NCBI RefSeq assembly: GCF_900096975.1
Contig: NZ_FMYQ01000001.1
Coordinates: 434,001 to 498,000 of the forward strand
Reading direction: 5' to 3'
DNA: 64,000 bases
DNA from: Paraburkholderia lycopersici
Lineage (GTDB): Bacteria > Pseudomonadota > Gammaproteobacteria > Burkholderiales > Burkholderiaceae
In this document: positions 8,742-18,118 of the stretch, one piece after another
Position numbering within the stretch: the stretch's first letter is position 1
How the letters are laid out: every line of letters begins with the position of its first letter
Notes under the pieces: generated by a model
The model's database searches: none
Told to the model about the DNA's origin: nothing
Seen by the model: the letters and a program-made list of their open reading frames with translations, nothing else
Translations under genes and position numbers: made by a program

Positions 8742-10025
8742 TTACACGCGCGCGCCTTCCTTCACCTCTTCGACCTCGCCCGAGAGCACGGCGCGCAGCT
8801 TGTTGCGGTCGAGCTCTTTCTCCCACGCCGAGACCACGACCGTCGCCACGCCGTTGCCGACGATGTTCGTGAGCGCGCGGCACTCGCTCATGAAGCGGTC
8901 GATGCCGAGGATCAGCACCATGCCCGAGAGCGGGATGGTCGGCACCACCGCGAGCGTCGCCGCGAGCGTGATGAAGCCTGCGCCGGTCACGCCGCTCGCG
9001 CCCTTCGAGGTGAGCATCGTCACCGCGAGCAGCGTGAGCTGCTGCGTCCACGTGAGGTCGGTGTTGGTCGCCTGGGCGATGAAGAGCACCGCCATCGTCA
9101 TATAAATGTTGGTGCCGTCGAGGTTGAACGAATAGCCGGTCGGCACCACGAGGCCCACCACCGAGCGCGAACAGCCGAGGCGTTCGAGCTTCTGCATCAG
9201 TTGCGGCAGCGCCGATTCCGACGAGCTCGTGCCGAGCACGATCAGCAGCTCTTCCTTGATGTAGGAAACGAAGCGGATGATCGAGAAGCCCGTGAAGCGC
9301 GCGATCGCGCCGAGCACGACGAGCACGAACACGATCGACGTGAGGTAGAACGTGCCGATGAGCTTGAGCATCGGAATGAGCGAGCCCACGCCGTACTTGC
9401 CGATGGTGAACGCCATCGCGCCGAACGCGCCGATGGGCGCGAGCTTCGTGACGATCTTGACGACGCCGAACAGCACGCTCGACACGCTCTCGATGAAGTC
9501 GGTCACCACGCGGCCGCGCTCGCCGATCTGCGCGAGCACCGAGCCGAACAGCAGCGCGACGAGCAGGATCTGCAGGATTTCGCCCTGCGCGAAGGCCGAC
9601 GTGATCGTGTCGGGAATGATGTGCATCAGGAAGTCGACGCTGCTCTGGCCGTGCGCCTTCTCTGCGTAGCTCGCCACGGCCTTGGCGTCGAGCGTGTGCA
9701 CGTCGACGTTGAAGCCCGCGCCGGGTTTCAGCACGTGCGTGGCGATGAGACCGAGCACGAGCGCGAAGGTCGAGACGATCTCGAAATAGAGCAGCGCCTT
9801 GCCGCCCACGCGGCCCACCTTCTTCATGTCCTCCATGCCGGCGATGCCGGTCACGACGGTACAGAAGATGATCGGCCCGATCACCATCTTGATGAGCTTG
9901 ATGAAGGCGTCGCCGAGCGGCTTCATGTCGATGCCGATGGCGGGCCAGTAATGGCCGAGCACCACGCCGACGACGATCGCCACGATCACCTGGAAGTAAA
10001 GGACTTTGTGGAGAGGTTTCTTCAC
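8742..10025 (-). CDS. dctA: C4-dicarboxylate:cation symporter DctA
   Basis: A 427-aa member of the DAACS/GltP family that takes up succinate, fumarate and malate across the inner membrane. It opens [19 protein letters not shown]; family signatures include the serine-rich loop [13 protein letters not shown], the substrate-binding [14 protein letters not shown] and [17 protein letters not shown]. Length is normal for DctA. The sensor and regulator genes lie 259 bases downstream on the same strand, unlike the divergent arrangement described in rhizobia. A sigma-54 promoter about 163 bases upstream fits DctD control. Confidence 0.95.
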   Translation of the reverse strand: MKKPLHKVLYFQVIVAIVVGVVLGHYWPAIGIDMKPLGDAFIKLIKMVIGPIIFCTVVTGIAGMEDMKKVGRVGGKALLYFEIVSTFALVLGLIATHVLKPGAGFNVDVHTLDAKAVASYAEKAHGQSSVDFLMHIIPDTITSAFAQGEILQILLVALLFGSVLAQIGERGRVVTDFIESVSSVLFGVVKIVTKLAPIGAFGAMAFTIGKYGVGSLIPMLKLIGTFYLTSIVFVLVVLGAIARFTGFSIIRFVSYIKEELLIVLGTSSSESALPQLMQKLERLGCSRSVVGLVVPTGYSFNLDGTNIYMTMAVLFIAQATNTDLTWTQQLTLLAVTMLTSKGASGVTGAGFITLAATLAVVPTIPLSGMVLILGIDRFMSECRALTNIVGNGVATVVVSAWEKELDRNKLRAVLSGEVEEVKEGARV

Positions 10026-10187
10026 GATGGTTCCTGCGAATGAGTTAAGCCAATGGCCGGAACGAAGCGGGTTCGGGCCGCGACAGGACGAAACTGGGGA
10101 TCAGCGAAACCGGAAGATGGGATCGGACATCGGCTGTCTCCTTGCTTTTTTATGTCGCGGCCGGGGGGCGGCCGCGCGTTTTCTGTT

Positions 10188-10203
10188 TGCAAGGTCGATG
10201 CCA
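10188..10203 (-). promoter_or_regulatory. dctA: Sigma-54 promoter of dctA
   Basis: The minus strand reads TGGCATCGACCTTGCA. This fits the sigma-54 pattern TGGCACG-N4-TTGCA with the -24 GG and -12 GC in correct spacing. It lies upstream of dctA, whose activator DctD carries the sigma-54 contact motif GAFTGA. Confidence 0.85.
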
Positions 10204-10258
10204 GCGCGCCGGGACGCTCACACGATTGATTTATAAGGATTTTTATCAGGCGAGCGCA

Positions 10259-10288
10259 GGCGCGAATCTGGTTTTCCAGAATCGCGCC
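10259..10288 (-). terminator. Hairpin after tauC
   Basis: GGCGCGAATCTGG pairs with CCAGAATCGCGCC (one mismatch) around TTTT. There is no T-run on the minus strand, so termination would be weak; it also lies upstream of the dctA promoter. Confidence 0.45.
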
Positions 10289-10331
10289 TCATGGGTGTTC
10301 GGATTTCCAGAAACGGCGGCGCGCCCGCCGG

Positions 10332-11207
10332 TCAGCCCCGCCCTTTCCACGGCACGAGCCGCCGCTCCAGCGCGCGCATGCCCAGATCGAAGCCCCAGGC
10401 GATCAGCCCGATCAGCACGATGCCCATCACCACGACGTCGGTGCGCAGGAAGCTCGACGCGTTGAGCACCATCTGACCGAGGCCCGCCGTGGCGGCGACC
10501 ATCTCCGCGGCCACGAGCGTCGTCCAGCCGAAACCGATGGCGATGCGCAGCCCCGTGAGTATCTCCGGCAGCGCGGCAGGCAGCACGACGAAGCGCACGA
10601 TCTGCGCGAAGCTGCCGCCGAGCGACGCCGCCGCGCGAATCTGTTCGACGCTCGCGCTCTTCGCGCCGGCGCGCGCGGCCATGGCGATGGGCGCGAAGCA
10701 GGCGAGCCAGATGACGACGATCTTGGCCGTCTCGTCGATGCCGAACCAGATCACCACGAGCGGCAGATAGGCGAGCGGCGGCAGCGGGCGGTAGAACTCC
10801 AGCGGCGGATCGAGCAGGCCCCGCGCGATGCGCGACACGCCCATCAGGATGCCGACGGGAACCGCCGTCACCACCGCGAGCAGGAATGCGCCGAACACGC
10901 GCAGCGCGCTCCACAACAGATGTTCGGAAAGCGGCAGCCCGCCCTGGATGCGGCCGTGCCAGGCGTCGGCGAAGGCTTGCCAGACGGCCTCGGGCGTCGG
11001 CAGAAAGAGCGGCGGCAGCCAGTGCAGATGCGTGGCAAGCCACCAGAGCAGCGCGAGCGCCGCCACGGAGACCGCGCTCAGCGCCGCCGTCGGCCCTTCG
11101 CCGGGCATGCGCCAGACCGCCGAGCGCTTCGTTTGCGCGTGGCCGGCCGGTATCGCACGATGCGCCTTCAACGCAACCTCTCCCAACGACTCTTGCGGCA
11201 CGCTCAT
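10332..11207 (-). CDS. tauC: Taurine/sulfonate-type ABC transporter permease
   Basis: A 291-aa inner-membrane permease of the TauC/SsuC family. After a cytoplasmic N-terminus it has about six helices and the permease-ATPase coupling region with [26 protein letters not shown] read in the family position of the EAA loop. It partners TauB and TauA. The start at 11207 overlaps the tauB stop by 4 bases (ATGA), so the two are translationally coupled. Taurine is the likely substrate by gene order and the TauA sequence; other sulfonates are possible. No tauD dioxygenase is present nearby. Confidence 0.85.
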   Translation of the reverse strand: MSVPQESLGEVALKAHRAIPAGHAQTKRSAVWRMPGEGPTAALSAVSVAALALLWWLATHLHWLPPLFLPTPEAVWQAFADAWHGRIQGGLPLSEHLLWSALRVFGAFLLAVVTAVPVGILMGVSRIARGLLDPPLEFYRPLPPLAYLPLVVIWFGIDETAKIVVIWLACFAPIAMAARAGAKSASVEQIRAAASLGGSFAQIVRFVVLPAALPEILTGLRIAIGFGWTTLVAAEMVAATAGLGQMVLNASSFLRTDVVVMGIVLIGLIAWGFDLGMRALERRLVPWKGRG

Positions 11208-12022
11208 GCCAGCCCCTCATGTGCGGCGAGTGCGCGCTCGCCGGCGTCCGCGTGCAGCAAATCGACGAGCTGCTCGCGCCACGCGATGAACTCCGCCGAC
11301 GACTTCACCGCACGCGCATCGCGCGTGGCGAGATACTGCCGCGCGAACGGCACCTCGTATTCGCGCTCGATGCGGCCAGGCCCCGGCGTCATGACCACGA
11401 TGCGCGTCGCGAGAAAAAGCGCCTCCTCCACGCTGTGCGTGATGAAGAACACCGTCTTCTTCGTGCGCGCCCAGACGTCGAGCACGAGCGTCTGCACCTG
11501 TTCGCGCGTCATGGCGTCGAGCGCGCCCATCGGCTCGTCCATCAGGAGGATCCGCGGATCGCTCGCGAGCGCGCGTGCAATGCCCACGCGCTGCTGCATG
11601 CCGCCCGAAAGCGCATAGACGCGCTCGCGCGCCTGCGCCTCCAGCCCCACGAGCGCGAGCTGCTCGCGCGCAATGCGCTCGCGCTCGGCTTTCGGCACCC
11701 GCCGAAAGCGCAGGCCGAGCGCGACGTTCTCCAGCACGTCGAGCCACAGCAGCAGCGCATGCTTCTGGAACACGACGCCGCGCTCGGCGCCCGGCCCTTC
11801 GACGCGCGCGCCGTTCACGCGCACCTCGCCCTGCGCAGGCTCGATGAAGCCCGCGATGCAGTTGAGCAACGTGGTTTTGCCGCAGCCCGATGCGCCAAGC
11901 GCCACGACGAACTCGCCGCTCGCCACGTCGAGGTTCACGTTCGCGAGCGCCACGTTCGGCGGCGCACCGCGTTGTGCGCCTTCGTAAATGACGGTGAGAT
12001 CGCGGATCGAGAGCGCGCTCAT
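11204..12022 (-). CDS. tauB: Taurine/sulfonate-type ABC transporter ATP-binding protein
   Basis: A 272-aa ABC ATPase. Walker A is GASGCGKTT, the signature LSGGMQQR, Walker [13 protein letters not shown], and the H-loop [10 protein letters not shown]. It powers uptake through TauC. The frame is open far upstream across tauA, but the ATG at 12022 has GAGGAG at good spacing and starts the family N-terminus ([11 protein letters not shown]). It follows tauA by 26 bases and overlaps tauC by 4. Confidence 0.88.
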   Translation of the reverse strand: MSALSIRDLTVIYEGAQRGAPPNVALANVNLDVASGEFVVALGASGCGKTTLLNCIAGFIEPAQGEVRVNGARVEGPGAERGVVFQKHALLLWLDVLENVALGLRFRRVPKAERERIAREQLALVGLEAQARERVYALSGGMQQRVGIARALASDPRILLMDEPMGALDAMTREQVQTLVLDVWARTKKTVFFITHSVEEALFLATRIVVMTPGPGRIEREYEVPFARQYLATRDARAVKSSAEFIAWREQLVDLLHADAGERALAAHEGLA

Positions 12023-12048
12023 GCGAGACTCCTCATGCCCGGTGCGGC

Positions 12049-13101
12049 TCAATGCGAAGCGGCGCGCTGCACGTACTGCGGATCGACGCCCACCGAGTAA
12101 TCGGGCAGCACGTTCTGGATCGTGCCCTGCTGCTTGAGGAAGGTCGCCGTCGCGAGCAGCGACTGCGCTGCGCCCGACTGCGCGCCGCCGCCCAGCCACT
12201 GTTTCGAAGCCTGCTCGGCGGGCGTCGGGAACGCATAGAGCGCGAGACTCGCGGGTACCTCGTCGGCATTCGCGCCCGACTCCTTCGCCACGGCCTGAAC
12301 CTGCGCCGAGGCCGCGTTCCACGCGCTTCGATGCGCGCTGTAATCGGCGTCGGCGGCGGCGAGCACCTTCACGAACTTCGCGACGAACTCGCCGTTGTCC
12401 TTCGCGAAGCGCTTGTCGACCACGAAGCCGTCGAAGGTCGCCTTGCCCGTGGCCTTCGCCACCTGGCCCGAGGTAATCAGCACCTTGCCGTTCTTCTTCA
12501 CCTGCGCGAGCACCGGGTCCCAGATGTAGGTCGCGTCGATGTTGCCGCGCTGCCAGGCCGCCGCGACCTCGGGCGGACGCAGATTGACGATCTTCACGTC
12601 GGCGGGATTCACGCCCGCGTTCTGCAGCGCGACGAGCGCGTGAAAGTGCGAGGTCGAGACGTACGGCACGCCGATCGTCTTGCCCTTGAGGCCCGCGACG
12701 CTCGTCACGCCCGAACCGTCGCGCGCGACGAGCGCCTCGGCGTCGTTGATGTTGTCGAGGATCCAGAAGAGCGAGAGGTCCACGCCCTGCGAGAGGCCCG
12801 CGGCGATCGGGCTCGAACCGGCCTCGCCGAGCTGCACCGAGCCCGAGGCCAGCGCGCGGATCACGTCGGCGCCGCTCGCGAGCTTGCGGTAGGTGACCTT
12901 GTAGCCGGTCTCCTTCTCGACTTCGCCGGTCGCCTGCGCATAACGCCACGGCACCACCATGTCTTGATACGCGATCACGACCTCACGCGTTTCGGCATGC
13001 GCGCGCGGCGCGCCGAACGCGGCGGCAAGGCAGGCGGCGGCGAATGCGACGGCGGCGATGCGCGGGCGGCGGGCGAAAGCGGGAAGAGCGCGTGGGTTCA
13101 T
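12049..13101 (-). CDS. tauA: Taurine ABC transporter substrate-binding protein
   Basis: A 350-aa periplasmic binding protein, first gene of tauABC. A signal peptide is expected to be cut after AHA (residues 34-36). The mature part begins [20 protein letters not shown] and includes [15 protein letters not shown] and [19 protein letters not shown], typical of TauA-type proteins. A TATAGT -10-like hexamer occurs on the minus strand at 13146-13151. Sulfur-starvation control by a CysB/SsuR-type regulator is known for such operons but no operator was identified. Confidence 0.88.
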   Translation of the reverse strand: MNPRALPAFARRPRIAAVAFAAACLAAAFGAPRAHAETREVVIAYQDMVVPWRYAQATGEVEKETGYKVTYRKLASGADVIRALASGSVQLGEAGSSPIAAGLSQGVDLSLFWILDNINDAEALVARDGSGVTSVAGLKGKTIGVPYVSTSHFHALVALQNAGVNPADVKIVNLRPPEVAAAWQRGNIDATYIWDPVLAQVKKNGKVLITSGQVAKATGKATFDGFVVDKRFAKDNGEFVAKFVKVLAAADADYSAHRSAWNAASAQVQAVAKESGANADEVPASLALYAFPTPAEQASKQWLGGGAQSGAAQSLLATATFLKQQGTIQNVLPDYSVGVDPQYVQRAASH

Positions 13102-13280
13102 CGAGAGACTCCGGCGGAACGACGTTCGAGTGAATGAAGGTTCCGACTATAGGGAGTCTGGCGGCGGGCGGTTCTAATTTATCCGCGATAGCTAATGACG
13201 CCGCTGAAGCATTGCTTTTCATGCAGGACCGGATGGCGAGCGATGGATCGGCGGCTCACGCCGCTCGAGGGCGGCGCAAA

Positions 13281-13312
13281 ACGAAAAGCCCGCTTTTCAG
13301 CGGGCTTTTCGT
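13281..13312. terminator. Strong bidirectional terminator after lipA
   Basis: ACGAAAAGCCCGC (13281-13293) pairs perfectly with GCGGGCTTTTCGT (13300-13312) around TTTTCA. It ends the lipA transcript and separates it from the tauA promoter region. Confidence 0.9.
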
Positions 13313-13337
13313 TGCGTGCATGCGGGAAGCGCGAGGC

Positions 13338-14339
13338 TCAAACCACCCCGGCCCCATGCGCCTGCAGATCGGCGTGATAGCTCGAACGCACCATCGCGCC
13401 GACGGCCGCGTGCGTGAAGCCCATCTTGTACGCCTCTTCCTCGTACATCTTGAAGGTGTCGGGATGCACGTAGGCGCGCACCGGCAGATGGTGCTCCGAA
13501 GGCTGGAGGTACTGGCCGATCGTCAGCATGTCGACGTCGTGCGCGCGCAGGTCGCGCATCACCTGAAGGATTTCCTCTTCGGTTTCGCCAAGGCCCACCA
13601 TCAGCCCCGACTTCGTCGCGACTTCGGGATGCAGCGCCTTGAAGTCCTTGAGCAGCTTGAGCGAGTGCGCGTAGTCCGAACCCGGGCGCGCTTCCTTGTA
13701 GAGACGCGGCACCGTTTCGAGGTTGTGGTTCATGACGTCGGGCGGCGCGGCGTTGAGGATCTGCAGCGCGCGATCGAGGCGCCCGCGGAAATCGGGCGTG
13801 AGGATCTCGATGCGGGTTTGCGGCGACTGCTCGCGCACCTGGCGGATGCACTCCACGAAGTGCCCGGCGCCGCCGTCGCGCAGGTCGTCGCGGTCCACGC
13901 TCGTAATCACGACGTACTTGAGCTTGAGCGCGCCGATGGTGCGCGCGAGATTTGCCGGCTCGTCCGCGTCGAGCGGATCGGGACGGCCGTGGCCGACGTC
14001 GCAGAACGGGCAGCGGCGCGTGCATTTGTCGCCCATGATCATGAACGTCGCGGTGCCCTTGCCGAAGCATTCGCCGATGTTCGGGCAGCTCGCTTCCTCG
14101 CAGACCGTGTGCAGGTTGTGCTCGCGCAGGATGTTCTTGATTTCGTAGAAGCGCGAATTGCCCGTGGCCGCCTTCACGCGGATCCATTCGGGCTTCTTGA
14201 GCTTCTCGATGGGAATGACCTTGATCGGAATGCGCGAGGTCTTGGCCTGCGCCTTCTGTTTTGCGGTGGCGTCGTAGGGAACGCCGTCGACGGCGCTGGT
14301 GGCCGGATTCGCGGCGGGGTTCGCAGTTGCGTCAGTCAT
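13338..14339 (-). CDS. lipA: Lipoyl synthase
   Basis: A 333-aa radical SAM enzyme that inserts two sulfurs into octanoyl groups on lipoyl domains. The auxiliary cluster ligands are Cys80, Cys85 and Cys91 ([12 protein letters not shown]); the radical SAM ligands are Cys106, Cys110 and Cys113 (CTRRCPFC). The N-terminal 25 residues are Ala/Thr-rich and variable. The ATG at 14339 is preferred over 14369, which would overlap the end of lipB. It is 13 bases after lipB, matching the pathway order: LipB transfers octanoate, LipA adds sulfur. Confidence 0.96.
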   Translation of the reverse strand: MTDATANPAANPATSAVDGVPYDATAKQKAQAKTSRIPIKVIPIEKLKKPEWIRVKAATGNSRFYEIKNILREHNLHTVCEEASCPNIGECFGKGTATFMIMGDKCTRRCPFCDVGHGRPDPLDADEPANLARTIGALKLKYVVITSVDRDDLRDGGAGHFVECIRQVREQSPQTRIEILTPDFRGRLDRALQILNAAPPDVMNHNLETVPRLYKEARPGSDYAHSLKLLKDFKALHPEVATKSGLMVGLGETEEEILQVMRDLRAHDVDMLTIGQYLQPSEHHLPVRAYVHPDTFKMYEEEAYKMGFTHAAVGAMVRSSYHADLQAHGAGVV

Positions 14340-14352
14340 GCTTTCGATCCAG

Positions 14353-15210
14353 TCAGGCCGCCGGTGCAACGCCAGCCTGCGGTTGCGGCGGTTGCCCGCC
14401 TGGGGCTGCGTGTGCAGCCGGGTCCACTGCAGCCGCTTCGGCTGAAGGGTCTGTGGCAGCCGCTTCGGCCACCGAAAGAATTGTTGCGGCGTGCGCGGCG
14501 AGATTCGCCTCGAGCCGCGCTGCCAGCGTGGCGGCCACGTCGCGCCAGCCCGCCTCTGCGCCGAGCGTCGCCATGTCGACGGTTTCGAGGCCCGCGTAGC
14601 CGCACGGGTTGATCGCGAGAAACGGGCTCAGATCCATCGACACGTTCAGACTCACGCCGTGATAGCTGCAGCCGTTGCGGATCTTCAGGCCGAGGGCGGC
14701 GACTTTCGCGCCCGCGTGCGGCGCGCTCGCGCCGGTCGCCTCTTGCGGCACGTAGATACCGGGCGCGCCGGCCTTGCGCTCGCCGGCGAGATTATACGCC
14801 GCCAGCGTTTCGATCACGGCGCTCTCGATGAGCGTGACGAGCTCGCGCACCATCAGCTTCCTGCGCCGCAAGTCGAGCAGCAGATACGCCACCACCTGCC
14901 CCGGCCCGTGATAGGTGATCTGCCCCCCGCGATCGATCTGCACAAGCGGAATGCCGCTGTCGGCCACGAGCAGATGCTCCGGTTTGCCGGCCTGGCCGAG
15001 CGTGAACACGGGCGGATGCTCGACGAGCCAGATTTCGTCGGGGGTATTGGCGTCGCGGGCGGCCGTGAACTCGCGCATGGCGTCGAAGCTCGTTTGATAC
15101 GCCTCGTTACCGCGCCAGCGCACGACGACGGCAGTTGCCTCCTGGGATGCGACCTCGACTACGCCGGGGTCGGAAGGGATTTGCTGGGATGAAACCGGGG
15201 TGGCGCACAT
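14353..15210 (-). CDS. lipB: Octanoyl-[acyl carrier protein]-protein transferase with extended C-terminus
   Basis: A 285-aa LipB, moving octanoyl groups from ACP to lipoyl domains. [16 protein letters not shown], the catalytic Lys in [14 protein letters not shown] and the catalytic Cys in INPCGYAG are all present. The last 45 or so residues are Ala/Pro-rich ([19 protein letters not shown]) and have no counterpart in the usual 210-250-residue enzyme. Upstream 15211-15256 has no obvious promoter beyond the hairpin of the DUF2917 gene. Confidence 0.94.
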   Translation of the reverse strand: MCATPVSSQQIPSDPGVVEVASQEATAVVVRWRGNEAYQTSFDAMREFTAARDANTPDEIWLVEHPPVFTLGQAGKPEHLLVADSGIPLVQIDRGGQITYHGPGQVVAYLLLDLRRRKLMVRELVTLIESAVIETLAAYNLAGERKAGAPGIYVPQEATGASAPHAGAKVAALGLKIRNGCSYHGVSLNVSMDLSPFLAINPCGYAGLETVDMATLGAEAGWRDVAATLAARLEANLAAHAATILSVAEAAATDPSAEAAAVDPAAHAAPGGQPPQPQAGVAPAA

Positions 15211-15256
15211 GATTTCGGGAGTTTACCGAATTCGGGACGAGCGCGCCGGGCACGCT

Positions 15257-15299
15257 GCGCATAATGGCGGCGGGTGTGCCTCCCGCCGCCGTTATGCGC
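15257..15299 (-). terminator. Hairpin after the DUF2917 gene
   Basis: An 18-bp stem (15257-15274 with 15282-15299, one G-T mismatch) with a 7-base loop lies between DUF2917 and lipB. There is no T-run, so it may also be an mRNA-end structure. Confidence 0.6.
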
Positions 15300-15324
15300 C
15301 GTTATCGAACGCCGGCTTGCGCCG

Positions 15325-15651
15325 TCAAACGGTCCGCCAGCCGTCGCCGATGTGGACGCCCGCGCGCTGCGCCACGCGCGCGCCCCAATCGACCACGCGC
15401 TCGCCGAGCCGCGACGGCGCCGCGAACGCCACCCAGGCCGGCGCCCCACCTTCCGCGCCGATCCATAGCCGCTCGCCGCGCCGCAGGCGCAGCGTGTGCC
15501 CGGGCTCCAGCCAGTAATCGGCGGTGTCGTCGCTGCGCGTGACCCAGACGGTGCCGCACCGGACGGTCAGCCGCGTGCTGCGCGCCACGCGCACCGATGC
15601 GGTCTGATTGACTGCCACTTCAAACGTGATATCCGAAGAAATTTCTCTCAT
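15325..15651 (-). CDS. DUF2917 domain protein
   Basis: A 108-aa protein of the DUF2917 type, common in beta-proteobacteria, function unknown. It has a cupin-like pattern of short strands: TRLTVRCGTVWVTRSDD, then DYWLEPGHTLRLRRGERLW. The ATG at 15651 is chosen because GGAGG sits 6 bases upstream; the longer frame to 15729 would include promoter DNA. It is divergent from a LysR regulator 101 bases away, which may control it. Confidence 0.78.
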   Translation of the reverse strand: MREISSDITFEVAVNQTASVRVARSTRLTVRCGTVWVTRSDDTADYWLEPGHTLRLRRGERLWIGAEGGAPAWVAFAAPSRLGERVVDWGARVAQRAGVHIGDGWRTV

Positions 15652-15724
15652 TTTTGCCTCCGAACGACCTGCTCTGATGGCTACAATCGTAGACACCATA
15701 AGGGATCGGGCAAAACGATCAATT

Positions 15725-15740
15725 TTCACGGCTATGTGAG
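15725..15740. promoter_or_regulatory. Possible operator between DUF2917 and LysR genes
   Basis: TTCAC-N6-GTGAG forms a short dyad 13-28 bases before the LysR ATG in an AT-rich divergent region. LysR proteins often bind such dyads at their own promoters. The spacing is not an exact T-N11-A, so this is tentative. A TACAAT hexamer lies further upstream at about 15681. Confidence 0.3.
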
Positions 15741-15752
15741 AAAAAATACGAT

Positions 15753-16730
15753 ATGGACTTGCGTCAGCTACCCGCGCTGAATGCGCTCAAGGCCTTCGAG
15801 GCCGCCGCCCGCCACGAAAGCTTCTCGCGCGCAGCCGACGAGCTCTTCGTCACGCACGGCGCCGTGAGCCACCAGATCCGCGCGCTCGAAGCCGAGCTCG
15901 GCGTGGCGCTTTTCGCGCGCGACGGCAAGCGCGTGCGCGTGACCGACACCGGGCGCCGCTACGCCGCCCAGGTGCGCGACGCGCTCAACCAGCTTGCGCA
16001 CGCCACCCAGGAAATCCGTGCTGGCGACCGCGACCGGCGCCTCGTCGTCTCGATGCTGTCGTCGTTTGCCGCGCGCTGGGTCACGCCGCGCATCGGCCGC
16101 TTTATCGAGGCGCATCCGCAGTGGGACGTCGAGCTGCAATCCACGAATTCGCTCACCGATTTCGCACGCGACGATGTCGACGTGGCCATCCGCTTCGGCT
16201 ACGGGCACTATCCCGGCCTGCACGCCGAGTTGCTGCTCGACGAAATCTTCTTCCCCGCCTGCTCGCCCGATTTCAACGGCGGCGTGCTGCCCACCGACCC
16301 GCGCGAACTCGCGAAGCTACCGCTCCTGCGCTCCGACGACGAGCTCTGGCGCCCCTGGTTCGACGCGGCCAGTCTTCAGGATCTGCCCGAACCGAAGCGC
16401 GGCGTGCTCTACCAGGACTCGTCGAACCTGCTGCAGGCGGCCATGGACGGCCAGGGCATCGCGCTCGTGCGCCGCTCGCTCGCCATGCACGAGATCACGC
16501 TCGGCCGACTCGTGCGCCTTTTCAAGGACGTCGATGGGCCGAGCCCGTGGCGCTACTACTTCATCTGCCCGCCGCAGCGCATGCAGACCGAGCGCGTGCA
16601 GGCGTTCCGCGACTGGGTATTCGACGAGGTCGCGCGCTTTCGGCGGCTTTACGAGGACGCCTGCGAGGCGGGCCCGCTGATGACGGCCGCCGCCGCGGCG
16701 CAACGGGCGCGCGTGGGCGACATGCCCTGA
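15753..16730 (+). CDS. LysR-family regulator, GcvA-like
   Basis: A 325-aa LysR regulator. The N-terminal winged HTH (LPALNALKAFEAAARHESFSRAADELFVTHGAVSHQIRALE read as the family's first 45 residues) closely resembles GcvA, and is followed by a LysR substrate domain (FAARWVTPRIGRFIEAHP). GcvA controls the glycine cleavage operon in E. coli, but no gcv genes are in the window and many GcvA-like paralogues have other targets. Its neighbour, the divergent DUF2917 gene, is the obvious candidate. It sits inside what is otherwise the dacC-ybeD/lipB-lipA neighbourhood. Confidence 0.85.
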   Translation: MDLRQLPALNALKAFEAAARHESFSRAADELFVTHGAVSHQIRALEAELGVALFARDGKRVRVTDTGRRYAAQVRDALNQLAHATQEIRAGDRDRRLVVSMLSSFAARWVTPRIGRFIEAHPQWDVELQSTNSLTDFARDDVDVAIRFGYGHYPGLHAELLLDEIFFPACSPDFNGGVLPTDPRELAKLPLLRSDDELWRPWFDAASLQDLPEPKRGVLYQDSSNLLQAAMDGQGIALVRRSLAMHEITLGRLVRLFKDVDGPSPWRYYFICPPQRMQTERVQAFRDWVFDEVARFRRLYEDACEAGPLMTAAAAAQRARVGDMP

Positions 16731-16750
16731 AAGGCCGCCGATCGCGGATG

Positions 16751-16781
16751 CGGCAAGGGCCGCTCGTTGCGGCCCTTGCCG
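16751..16781. terminator. Hairpin between convergent LysR and ybeD
   Basis: CGGCAAGGGCCGC (16751-16763) pairs perfectly with GCGGCCCTTGCCG (16769-16781) around TCGTT. There is no long T-run, but the position between two convergent stops suggests a shared terminator. Confidence 0.7.
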
Positions 16782-16811
16782 TTCGAATCGCCGTCGGCGA
16801 AACGCTAACGC

Positions 16812-17111
16812 TTACAGCACGATCTTCACCATCGGATGGCCGGTGAGCGCGCGGTAGATGTCGTCGAGATGCATCTGGCTCGTAGCGCGCACGGTGACGG
16901 TGAGGCCCGTGTAGTTGCCGCCGCTAGACGGACGCGACTCGATGGTCGTGGCGTCGAAGCCGCCGTCGAATTCACGCAGCACCGTGACGATGGTGTCCTG
17001 GAATTCCGGATGCGTCTTGCCCATCACCTTGATGGGGAAATCGCAGGGGAATTCGATCAGCGATGCTTTCGCTTCGGGGTTGGCCGGATTGGCGTTCTGG
17101 GTCACGTTCAT
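16812..17111 (-). CDS. ybeD: YbeD/DUF493 family protein
   Basis: A 99-aa ACT-like small protein (DUF493). IEFPCDFPIKVMGKTHPEF, the centre GNYTGLTVTVRATS and the C-terminal HPMVKIVL are typical. Its role is not established; conserved linkage to lipoate and cell-wall genes is known. It overlaps the upstream aminotransferase gene by 4 bases, so it is the last gene of a dacC-dat-ybeD operon. Confidence 0.88.
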   Translation of the reverse strand: MNVTQNANPANPEAKASLIEFPCDFPIKVMGKTHPEFQDTIVTVLREFDGGFDATTIESRPSSGGNYTGLTVTVRATSQMHLDDIYRALTGHPMVKIVL

Positions 17112-18118
17112 TTCTCCACTTCCTGCAGGTCGGCAGCCGCCGCGCGCAATGCCTGCGCCTGCACCTGCGCTTCACGTTGCTTGGCGCGCTGGTAAGCCGC
17201 GTAAAGCGCGGCATGGACCGGGCCCGGCGAGCCGCCGCCCACCGGCTTGCCGTCGAGTGCGACGACAGCCAGCACTTCCTTCGTCGCCGAGGTCACGAGG
17301 ATCTCGTCGGCTTCGCGCAGTTCGGCCTCGGCGATCTCGCGCGCCTCGAAGCGCACGCCGCATTCCCCGGCCAGCTCCTCGACAAGACCGTAGCGAATGC
17401 CTTCGAGAATCCGGTTGCTGCGCGGCGGCGCGAAGAGCGCGCCATGCTTCACGACCCACACGTTCGCCGAAGACGCCTCGGTCAGCCAGCCGTCGCGCAG
17501 CTGGATCGTCTCGAACGCGTCGTGCTCCGCCGCGTACTGCGCCATCAGCACGTTGCCGAGCAGCGAGGTCGACTTGATGTCGCAATGGAGCCAGCGCTCG
17601 TCTTGCGCCGTCACGCAACGCACGCCGTGCTCGCGCTGCGCGTCGCCGGGCAGCTTGAGCGGATTGACCATGGCGAACACGGTGGGCGTCGCCGCCGCGG
17701 GAAACGCATGGCCGCGCGGCGCAACGCCGCGCGTGACCTGCACGTAGACGTTGGCGTGACCGTCGCGGGCGAGCGCGCCCGCCGCTTCGTTCGCCCCGAT
17801 CAGACGCGCGACGAGCGCGCGCCAGCCCGCTTCGTCGAACGGATTCGCAATGCCGACCTTCCCGAGCGAGCGTTCGAGACGCGCAAGATGCTGCGCGATG
17901 CGAAACGGCACACGCATGCGCGCGGCTTCCTCGCCCTCGCCCACGACGAGCGCGTACACGGGCACGACTTCGTAAATGCCGTCGCCGAAGATGAAACCGC
18001 GATCGAGCACGGGAATGCGCGCTTCGGAAAGCGGCGTGAGTTCGCCGTTGAGCCAGACGAGCGGCTCGGCGGCCTGCGCCGCCGCAGCCGGTCGACTGGC
18101 CGAAGGAGCGCCCGCCAT
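17108..18118 (-). CDS. D-amino acid aminotransferase (PLP fold type IV)
   Basis: A 336-aa class-IV aminotransferase, probably D-alanine:2-oxoglutarate transaminase (Dat). The PLP Lys is in CDIKSTSLLGNVL; other family markers are RGFIFGDGIYEVVPVY and WLTEASSANVWVV. Branched-chain or aminodeoxychorismate enzymes share the fold, but the neighbouring D-Ala-D-Ala carboxypeptidase supports a D-alanine role. The ATG at 18118 shares a base with the dacC stop (TGATG). A 30-residue Ala-rich head and a Gln/Ala-rich tail extend the usual enzyme. Confidence 0.85.
   Translation of the reverse strand: MAGAPSASRPAAAAQAAEPLVWLNGELTPLSEARIPVLDRGFIFGDGIYEVVPVYALVVGEGEEAARMRVPFRIAQHLARLERSLGKVGIANPFDEAGWRALVARLIGANEAAGALARDGHANVYVQVTRGVAPRGHAFPAAATPTVFAMVNPLKLPGDAQREHGVRCVTAQDERWLHCDIKSTSLLGNVLMAQYAAEHDAFETIQLRDGWLTEASSANVWVVKHGALFAPPRSNRILEGIRYGLVEELAGECGVRFEAREIAEAELREADEILVTSATKEVLAVVALDGKPVGGGSPGPVHAALYAAYQRAKQREAQVQAQALRAAAADLQEVEK

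Larger units (their letters stand above)
10026..10331. other. dctA promoter region and tauC 3' flank
   Basis: A 306-base gap. It holds the sigma-54 promoter of dctA (10188-10203) and a hairpin after tauC (10259-10288). The AT-rich block at about 10220-10250 is where DctD enhancer sites might lie, but I see no clean palindrome there. Confidence 0.6.
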
